Assembly (NCBI GenBank): GCA_028095005.1
Contig: CM051463.1
Coordinates: forward strand, 78,459,652-78,523,651
Length of the DNA stretch: 64,000 nt
DNA from: Rhynchospora pubera
Taxonomy: Eukaryota; Streptophyta; Magnoliopsida; Poales; Cyperaceae
Direction of reading: 5' to 3'
Shown: positions 56,030 through 64,000 of the stretch, one piece after another
Layout of the letters: each line of letters starts with the position of its first letter
Position numbering within the stretch: position 1 is the first letter of the stretch
The notes under the pieces: model-generated
What the model was told of the DNA's origin: nothing
What the model saw: the letters and a program-made list of their open reading frames with translations, nothing else
The model's database searches: none
Translations under genes and position numbers: made by a program

Positions 56030-58623
56030 ATGTTCTATTGTTTTCCACATTAACTATATTTCGTTATAGTACATTTTCTTTTATCTTTTTTGGGCTCATA
56101 AAATGTGAGAGATTGAAAAGAATGGATATGGATCATTTCTTTTACGGCTCACTAGCTCTCGGTTTCTTATAGAATTACCATTACCACATGCTCGGTGTTT
56201 ACTATAGCTAGAGATACATCGGAGGTTAGAATCACAGTAGATACACCATGGTCTTACTGGATCCTTACTATACCAAACCTGTATAGTTGGATTTCACCTT
56301 AATTTCAAGGATGTAGCAATGTAAATTATGTAAGGCCAACAATGGATAATGAGTCGTTGACTGACTAGTAAATACTCGCAAGGTAGAACAAATAGTTTAT
56401 GTTATTTGCCTTTTTCCTATTTGATTAGTAATGTTTTCCTTTTCTCTTGGTTTGCAGTATAGTGGTATGGAAGGGAATCAAGGATTTAAAATGCGATTTG
56501 TGCGGTTTGACGGTTGGTTGGTGATTTAGCATTTAAACGGCGATAAAACAGATAAAACGGTAGTGCGGTATGAACCAAAACTAAGATAAAATGGCGATAA
56601 AACGGAAAAAAATGGAGTTTTTTAAAAGCTTGAAGGGAATATAAAAAAATATCTGTGAAGATAGGGAAATTGAGAAAGAAAAAAAATTGCAAGGAAATTT
56701 GGCCCTTTTTATAGGATAGAATATCCTGGTGTTCTAGACTCTGTAAAGATAGAGAAATTGAGTAGGAAAACATTGTAAGAAAAATCTGATTTTTAAAGTC
56801 TGTGAAGATAGGGAATTGAGCAAGAAAAACATTTATAAGACTGTTGTTTTACTTTGCAGTATGAAAGCTATTCCTTGCCCTTCTTTTTTAATTTTTTTTG
56901 TTGTGCAAAGCCCTTAGGCATAGGCGATATGAAAGCTATTTCACATGAAATTAATTATTGTTTCTGCGACAACATGTTGGATGAGTTGAACATCATCCTT
57001 AAAAATCTAATGTGAACAAAACATCGTAAGATATATATGTATGAAAAACTCACAAAACAAAAAGCCCATCTAACGACCAAAAGTTCTTCTGCTCAGCAAT
57101 CAATTGTACTCAATAATAAAATTAGATCGGATACTTTTCAAAAAAATATAAAAATAAATACAAATAATAGGTCGGATCAAAATATGATCAGTTTATTTCA
57201 ATTGTATCCATTCCCACTCGGCAGAAAAGGTATCCTTGCGTTTTTGCAAATATGCAACTTTAAAGTGTTTTGTAAAACCGACTTATGAAACTTAACTTAC
57301 ATTAATTAAATAACTACTAAACTCTGTTGTAATGTATAACACATCTTTAGAAGCTTGCAAATAGTTAGAGCCGAAGCAACTCCGGTACTCTTAGGTTATG
57401 TAAATACTGAAAAGTCAGCTTTTTGTTATACAAAAAATAATTGCGTACAAATATGTTTAGAGATTATAAAAAAAAATCGCCGCTAACAGCCACCTAGCTA
57501 GTTTTTCTACGTATTACATAGAGCTTCCCACGGTCCCACATTCCACATATTTTTTTCCCCTTTAGCAACCAATTTTTGTAACTCTCTAGCTAATAATAAA
57601 TCTGTCTTTCGTTTAGCCCAAGGTAAATAAAGAAAACTAGGATCTAACAAAACAAAAGAAGAAGGCCCACATAACCTACTGCCCGGAGGCCGGATCATGT
57701 CAAATGCTCAATAGTCAATACTTGTATACTACAACTTAAAAAACTTATTGACTCTTTCAACTTATCTGACAATATCTTTAGAATTATAAGTATAATAAAA
57801 GTCTCTGACCCATATAAAAATGCTCCATAAATTAAATTAATTGCTCTGGACTTGTGTACAGTTTGTTTTGTGTATAAACAAAATATATATTCGATCTAGG
57901 GATAATGAGGATGTCAATAATAACTTAGTAACAATCAGGTTTTTTTACTTTCTCACGGAGTTTCCTGGACACTGATAAAATGTGCATCCAAAAAATTTGG
58001 AAATTGATGGGAGGCTTTCTCATATAACGAAATCATGTTAGATTATCAAGTGTGAACATTGACCTTCTAGAAAGTTGAAATGGTCTACCTTTCCTTTTCT
58101 AACAACTTTTGGATAAGTCTCCAAAAGAGTTACCCTATTACTCTGTTATTAGTATTACTTCTTTCTAGCTGCCTTTACATATTAGATGCCTTGCGCAAGA
58201 ATCATGCACCGGTCTAATCTAAAGAAAAAAAAAATCATATAACACTCAAGCTTGATAAAAAAATAAATAAAACCATAGAATTCGACCACCACCCCAAGAA
58301 AAAAAGAAATTAATTAATTTATGAACGAAAATGGATTTATTATTTCCTCTTCGAAGGCAAGTGTATGTCATTTTGTTCTAATCCTAATAACGGAAGAAAA
58401 ACTACAAAATTATAGATCTATAAGCAAGTTTCAGTACATTTTGATATTTAGGTAAAATTGAACGAATGTTAACGCCAATAGAATGCCTTTAAAATGTAAT
58501 TTCTTTTTTTTCATTTTTTTATGGATCCCCACTATTAGCGGTTTTTTTAAAAAAAATTTGGATGCAACCAGTGTTAATGTTCTAATAGATATTAAAATTT
58601 GTTTAAAATTTGAATCTTTCCCC
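56030..58623. other. Intergenic stretch before the CACTA element
   Basis: AT-rich. 56490-56600 has several AACGGCGATAAAAC-like repeats. No coding region is supported elsewhere in these 2.6 kb. Confidence 0.4.
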
Positions 58624-58639
58624 CACTACGGGAAAAAGG

Positions 58640-59395
58640 ACCTTCTGTAACGGCACTTCTGTAACGGTTTTTGAAATAACCGTTACAGAATAGTGAGGCA
58701 TTAGGCGGGAAAATTGGCGCCACAAATCTGTAACGGTTATTATGAAACAACCGTAATAACATTTCCGTCATGGTCAGGAAAAAAATGCATGAAGCTTCTG
58801 TAACGGTTGTTGGATAATAACCGTTACAGATTTCTTATATTTTGTAACGGTTGTTATCCAGCAACCATTACAGAAAAGAAAAAAGAAATATATAAATATC
58901 AACCATCTTTTGTAACGGTTATTAGTAAATAACCGTTACAGTAGGTTAACGTTTTTTTTTATTTTTTATTGATTCTGTAACGGTTATTTTTTAATAACCG
59001 TTACAGAAAAGTTATGTATTTAATTAGGTCTTTTTCCCCATCCCAACAAACTCACAGCTAGCGCCGCACTTAACTCTTTTCTGATCTTCTCATTTATTGC
59101 GATTTGTGGTGTCCTACTTCACTCCAAAAAAATAGCAAAAATTTTCTAAAAATTCTGAAAAAATAATAATTAGAAAGAGAATAAGAAGGAGAGCAGATTT
59201 AAAAAAACGTTTGATCTTATGTAACGGTTACTAGCTAATAACCGTTACAGACGATCATATATATTAAAAACGTTTGATCTTCTGTAACGGTTATTAGCTA
59301 ATAACCGTTACAGAAGATCATATATATTAAAACGTTTGATCTTCTGTAACGGTTACTAGCTAATAACCGTTACAGAAGATCAAACGTTTTTTTAA
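58640..59395. repeat. CACTA subterminal hairpin repeats (TGTAACGGTTA)
   Basis: About nine copies of an inverted pair, each TGTAACGGTTA plus a short loop plus TAACCGTTACA, at about 58660, 58728, 58799, 58845, 58913, 58975, 59219, 59282 and 59345. The last three lie in a roughly 62 bp tandem repeat containing AACGTTTGATCTT. These are the likely binding sites of the element's own DNA-binding protein. Confidence 0.82.
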
Positions 59396-59409
59396 TATAC
59401 ACCATCTAG

Positions 59410-60100
59410 CCGCTGTTTCGTCACTTCTTTCCAAACTCGAAAACACTCTCAAGCTCTCGCTGTCTCTCCAAACCCTAGATCTCTCCCTCGCTGAGCTCTC
59501 CAAACCCTAGATCTCAAGCACTCGCGGCCTCTCTCAAGCACTCGCTGTCTCTCAAGCACTCGCTGTCTCTCTCAAACACTCGCCTCTTCCTCTCCCTCTC
59601 AGGTAATCCCTCTTCCCTCTCCCTCTCTGTCCCCCTCCCTCTTTGTCCCCTCTTCCTCTCTCCCTCACTGACTCCCCTCTTCCTCTCTGTCCCCTCTCCC
59701 TCTCTGTTCCCTTACAGATATCTGCTCTCTCAACTCCGACAGCCACCTTTCCCTCTCTGCCCCCGACAGCACTCTCTCGAAGGTAAACCCCCTTTCTCTG
59801 AAATTTTAATTTGGGGCTGTTTTGCTTAATTTGGGGCTGTTTTGCTTAATTAGGGACTGAAATGCTTAATTTGGGGCTATTTTTGGGGCTGTTTTGCTTA
59901 ATTAGGGACTGAAATGCTTAATTTGGGGCTGTTTTTGGGACCGTTTTGCATAATTTTAATTGTTTTAGGGACTATTTTGCAAATAGTAGGGACAGAATTG
60001 TGAATATGCAAAATGCTTAATAGGGACAAAAATGTTTATTAGAAATGTTTATTATAATTTATTATTAGAAATGTTTAATAGAATTGATTAATGGAATTGA
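59410..60100 (+). repeat. CACTA leader: CT-rich exons and intronic tandem repeat
   Basis: 59440-59785 is CT-rich with repeated CAAGCACTCGCTGTCTCTC and CCAAACCCTAGATCTC units and two plausible donors (CTCAG|GTAATC near 59602; CGAAG|GTAAAC near 59781). 59810-59945 is a tandem repeat of TTTGGGGCTGTTTTGCTTAA with AGGGACTGAAATG units. Probably a transcribed 5' leader and first intron. Confidence 0.55.
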
Positions 60101-60163
60101 TTATTAGAATTGATTAATTATGATTAAATTAATTATTAGAATTGAATCAAATTATTAGAATAA

Positions 60164-60469
60164 ATGGACAAAGCCGAAGGTAGCAATCCTAAGGTGAATA
60201 AGGGAAAAACTGTGACAAAGGACAAGAAAAATACAGATGTGACCAAGAAGGAGACGGAGACAAAGCCGGATACCAAGCCGGAGTTCGATGTCACTCGTCA
60301 GAGATATGTGCCTTAGTGGATGCAAGATAACCCTCTACCTAGGCGGTCTGTATCTGCTGTGAGGCGCTATTCAGTTGGTTGCGGACGAACAACTGCAGAT
60401 GGGGAGGAGGGACCAGAGGAGGTGCCAGAGGAGGTGCCAGAGGAGATAGTGGAGGAAGAGAAGGAGTGA
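60164..60469 (+). pseudogene. Small CACTA ORF with an internal TAG
   Basis: From ATG 60164 the frame reads a Lys/Thr-rich peptide (MDKAEGSNPKVNKGK…), meets TAG at 60314-60316, then continues in the same frame through a basic segment and an acidic end (EEVPEEVPEEIVEEEKE) to TGA at 60467-60469. The opening resembles that of the ORF at 60672 (MEKGEGSNSKGKK), so the two may be related. The function is unknown. Confidence 0.45.
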
Positions 60470-60671
60470 AATTAGGGTTTAATAATTATCTATGCTATTT
60501 TGTATGAACATTGCTAAATGTGTAATTTTTTAACCTTAGGCTATTATCTATTTATCTAAATTATTGTCTATGATGTGTGAACCTTAATTTGTGTAAGAAT
60601 TGATGTTTTATCTATGTTTTAATTATTATCTCAATTATTTTGTAAGAATTTATTATCTCAATTAGGTAGTA

Positions 60672-60956
60672 ATGGAGAAAGGTGAAGGAAGCAATTCAAA
60701 GGGAAAAAAGCCGATCGAACGAGTGTACGTTAGGCGCAAAATTCATGCCAATCCATCCTCTCAAAATCAAACGAACCAAAACCAAGCCTCTCAAAACCAG
60801 GGGCAACCGAGCCTCTCAAAATATGAACAACATGCAATTTTTTTCAAGCTTTTGATTGACAAGCTTGTGGCACCGTACACAGAATGGAGAGAAGAAGTCA
60901 TTGTTTTGTCGGATGATGATGATGAAGTCATTGTTTTGTCGGATGATGAAGACTAG
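60672..60956 (+). CDS. 94-residue CACTA protein with tandem SUMO-interaction-like motifs
   Basis: Unrecognised small protein: a basic N-terminus (1-24), a Gln/Asn/Ser-rich linker (25-50), a hydrophobic helix (about 54-69) and a C-terminus with two copies of VIVLSDD at 76-82 and 86-92, each a hydrophobic core followed by Ser and acidic residues. That is the form of a SUMO-interaction motif. The two copies come from a 30 bp tandem duplication (60894-60923 and 60924-60953). It sits about 260 bp upstream of the gene that carries a SUMO-protease-like domain. It is intact, but it could be an exon of a larger unit. Confidence 0.55.
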   Translation: MEKGEGSNSKGKKPIERVYVRRKIHANPSSQNQTNQNQASQNQGQPSLSKYEQHAIFFKLLIDKLVAPYTEWREEVIVLSDDDDEVIVLSDDED

Positions 60957-61092
60957 TTTTAGGATTTAGATTTATGTTTGGTTTAGTATTAGGGTTTCTT
61001 ATCCAACTGAATGTTTATGTTTATGTTGATGTATTTTGTTATTTGAGATTGAACTTGTCGTTTAATGTTTATGTTTATGTTAATATATTTTG

Positions 61093-61165
61093 TTTATGTT
61101 GTTTATGTTTATGTTTATGTTTGTTTATGTTTATGTTTATGTTTGTTTATGTTTATGTTTATGTT
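61093..61165 (+). repeat. (TTTATG)n microsatellite
   Basis: A run of GTTTAT/TTTATG hexamers between the small ORF and the Ulp1 gene, extending an interrupted run that begins near 61010. Probably intron or spacer. Confidence 0.7.
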
Positions 61166-61212
61166 AACTTGATTTGATTGCTTTCATTGTTGTTAATTAT
61201 TTGTTAATAGAT

Positions 61213-63921
61213 ATGTCTGGAGACCAAGATAGAGATTTACAGGGTGAACAGGCTGGTACAGAATCCAGCGATGAGGAGGTCACAACGTTCGAAATAAAGA
61301 AAAGGAGCAGAACGACAATGGAAGAGTTTAGGAGGAAAAAAGCTGTTGGGAAAAAGTATGAGATTAAATTTGACCAAGAAGGACTGAAGAGGCGGTGAAC
61401 AAATTTGCATCATATTGCGGGTATCTGGCTAGAACAAGAGTGCCAATCACAATTAATGATTGGCGGAAGGACGTTTCAAAGGAAACCAGACTTGAGTTGT
61501 GGTTGGACATCAAGGTGAATAAATTTTCACTTAAATCATCTAATTTAAATTTCTATGCTACCAATTAACTAACGTTTCGTTATGTTTCAGAAAATGTTCA
61601 ACATCGAAGATGATAAAGCCATGAACAATACTCTCAAAGCGATGGGCATAAGTCACAGGGCTATAGAGGAGTACATCACAAATGCCGATCTAAACAATCC
61701 AAAAAATCCATGCGATAAACACCCAATCTCACAAAAGGAATGGGAAGAATTTTTCAAGAAAAGGACGGGTGCAGATTTTGTACAAAAGAGCAACAAAGCG
61801 AAGGAGTTGAGAAAGAAATGGAAAGAGCCTCATAGGATGGGTTCCACTGGCTATAGAGGAAAAAAAAGTTCATGGAAACCTACAGATAAGATTGTCATAC
61901 CCGGAGATTCTGAAGGGGCCGGTTCCACGAGCATTACCATCGGCGATTTGGAACCGAGGAGTCAAAGGTATTTCATGGGAAGGACTGTGGCTACGAAGGA
62001 TAAAGGTACTTACACATGTAAAGACTTGTTATATATGCTAACTTCAAATTCTGTTTTGTGATTATTAATAAGATTTGTTTGTTGCTTGTTAGATACTTAC
62101 ACGTTCCATAGCTCTGATTCGTCGACTATTGAGGCATTCAGTCGGTTGAGTGCCATGTCTGGTGAAATCAATTCCGGGTCAATACCGGAACAAGAAGTCT
62201 TAAATCGGACGGTTGACAGGCCGGAACATCCAGGAAGAATCAGGGGATATCCTTTATGGACCAAGAAGGAACATGTGTATAAAAGAAAATCTAGAAAGGA
62301 TGCACATGAAGGATGGATGGCACCAGACCAGATTGAAGAATTGATGAGCAGGGTCGCAGCTGAAGCCGCTGAGAAAACCAAAAGGGACTTGATTCACTCT
62401 GAGGAGATAATGAATGCGGCGAGACAACAAGCTTTTCAGGTAATCCTTTTTTACAATCAAAATGTAATCAAAATGAATGAAAACTATTCTTCATCATCCA
62501 GTTGCTTCATAATTTTCAGGACGTGAAACAATGGTTGGCCAGTAGCGGATTGCAAATTCAAGCACCACAGCAATTTGTGACGCCGTATCAGCCATTCGTT
62601 GAAGCTGAGGTAGACTCAGGAATGCCAAACGAAGAGTTATTCCGAACGGTTGCCTCAAGCTATATGCCTCCGGATCCGAGAAGTGTTGTTCAGGTTCATA
62701 TTGATCATTTTTCTCTTTTCTCTTTATATTTATTTTTGGCAGCATTAGAGTTTCTGATTGAACTGAATTTCAGGAAGAACTGCCGTGCGATCTCTTTTCT
62801 CTTGATCACAACAACCAGAGGATTAAGGTGGCCGAAGGAAATATTATTCCGAGTGTTGTTGGTCAGATCGTACACGGCGTGCCTCTAACTGATCAACAAT
62901 TGTATGTCCATCTTCTCCGAGTAGGCGATGAATTTCGTGAATGGCAAGTCCCTGATAGGTCAGATGAGCTATTGGGAAATAATATAGGGGGCCGATTCCC
63001 ATGGCCGTCATTTTTGGTGGACATAGGCCACAAGGTATCGTTTTATTTAATTATGACAATCTGTTTCATACATTTCTCCTAATGACTTATTAATATGATG
63101 GCATTGAATGCAGAGTTTGACCAAAAAGAAGCCGGCCAAAAAGAAGCCAAAGGCGAAGGAGGCGGCGGAGAATGTGGAGGAGAGTCCAAAGATCCCAAGT
63201 GCGGGGTCGTTTGTTACTCGTGATCCACTCCTCCCAAAGGATATTATTGACAGGCTGAGCCCATCCGAACAAGCAGTATACAGACTGTTGATGCTCCAAC
63301 CAGAAGAAGAGACGAACTTTGAGCTGCCTAATTGCAATCCTTGGGGTACGCACGATGGCGATGTTAAGTTCAACGTTAATGTCGAGGATATTGTCGAATG
63401 TTTTAAAAGGGAGGAGCTATTTCAATCGATTGTGAAATTTTACTGCTGGTTTGAATTTTTCAACTTTAATGTTTATTTTTTTCTTCATTCAATTCATTCA
63501 AAATTGAAATTGTTGAACTTTGATATCCATGTTTGCAGGTTTTGGATGGAAGAACTTTCAACAAGGCAAGAAGAGAATGAGTTCTCCAAGAGCATCACCG
63601 TACTGGATCCAGAGTTATTGGCTGAGTGGAAATTCAAACACGAAGAACTCGGTGCGGTGAATTACCTAACGAGAGCATTCATGGATAACCCATCCTCCTA
63701 TCTTGTTTTGCCGTATAATCAGCAGTAAGAAATATAACCAATATGGCTACTAATGAAAGAATTTTGTAGTTTCCTTTAATTCCACCAAAATAATAAATCT
63801 CTATTAATTACAGGTTTCATTGGGTTGTCCTTGTTATTAATGTCGAGAAGCGCACCGTTCACTTTGTTGATTCTCTGGAACACAAGAATCCAAAGTTATA
63901 TATTAAGCCATTCATATCTTC
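61213..63921 (+). pseudogene. En/Spm-type transposon protein with C-terminal Ulp1 (C48) domain, 3' end outside window
   Basis: Eight exons join in phase: 61213-61514, 61591-62005, 62093-62439, 62520-62693, 62774-63034, 63114-63448, 63539-63724 and 63814-63921. The N-terminal part is acidic then basic. Exon 2 (KKRTGADFVQKSNKAKELRK, HRMGSTGYRGKK) resembles the plant Ptta/En/Spm transposon-protein family. HPGRIRG and an EELMSRVAAEAAEK helix follow. A Lys-rich segment (63114-63165) could be nuclear targeting. The last visible exon has QFHWVVLVI and VHFVDSLE, the catalytic His and Asp of Ulp1-like cysteine proteases; the Cys lies beyond the window. Exon 1 needs a one-base shift at about 61380-61395 (LKRR-stop against EEAVNKFASYCGYLAR), so this copy is probably mutated. 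Confidence 0.75.
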
Positions 63922-64000
63922 GTAAGTTTCCATTTCTGAATTAAGTTAAAGCATGATGAGATTTTTCAAATTAAAAAATATTAGATTTTGTTGTTTTAAA

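Larger units (their letters stand above)
58624..64000 (+). mobile_element. CACTA (En/Spm) transposon, left part
   Basis: Begins with CACTACGGGAAAAAGGACC, the CACTA-type terminus (compare CACTACAAGAAAA), followed by hairpin subterminal repeats, leader exons, and genes typical of plant En/Spm-like elements with a Ulp1 domain. The right end and the 3 bp target duplication are outside the window. Confidence 0.85.

Noticed and set aside
58640..59395. CRISPR-like array of regularly spaced repeats
   Set aside because: Plant CACTA subterminal hairpins; spacing is irregular and spacers are not unique protospacer-like sequences.

Overview
This is nuclear DNA from a flowering plant: AT-rich, with multi-exon genes using GT/AG introns, plant-only gene families (TDY-type MAP kinase, CC-NB-ARC-LRR, plastid aspartate oxidase) and a dense load of plant transposons. 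The coiled-coil exon of the NLR and its GC-rich composition look monocot-like. The low GC elsewhere argues against a grass. I cannot name the species.

Layout. 1-3976 (-): the 5' two-thirds of a group D MAP kinase gene, cut by the window edge. 4.0-9.7 kb: intergenic DNA holding several short inverted-repeat elements. 9742-14066 (-): a complete eight-exon L-aspartate oxidase gene (NAD synthesis). 15.2-17.3 kb: two small non-autonomous DNA transposons with clear target-site duplications. 17987-32008 (+): a complete, recently inserted Athila-type Ty3/Gypsy retrotransposon flanked by CATAA, with near-identical 1.67 kb LTRs, a tRNA-Asp primer site, Gag-protease, RT-RNase H, integrase and a 3' ORF. 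Its reading frames are broken at three points, and it is studded with a palindromic GC-rich motif. 33391-38314 (-): a two-exon CNL resistance-type gene with a duplicated 3' end. 41.2-41.65 kb (-): a strong-looking promoter with no recognisable gene. 42407-44031 (+): the small zinc-ribbon elongation factor ELOF1. 44-49.7 kb: AT-rich DNA with inverted-repeat elements. 49730-51165 (+): the C-terminal part of a receptor-like kinase. 54557-56029 (+): an orphan exon of a PYL abscisic-acid receptor (frameshifted) followed by two exons of an NF-YB gene. 58624-64000 (+): the left part of a CACTA (En/Spm) transposon, with its terminal CACTA, hairpin subterminal repeats, two small ORFs and a long gene ending in a Ulp1-type SUMO-protease domain that runs off the window.

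Host genes here (MAPK, aspartate oxidase, CNL, ELOF1) are functionally unrelated neighbours. The most unusual material is in the mobile DNA: the palindrome that recurs in LTRs, spacers and coding sequence of the Athila element; the CACTA element that encodes a small protein with tandem SUMO-interaction-like motifs next to a SUMO-protease-like gene; and the side-by-side PYL and NF-YB gene fragments that look captured.
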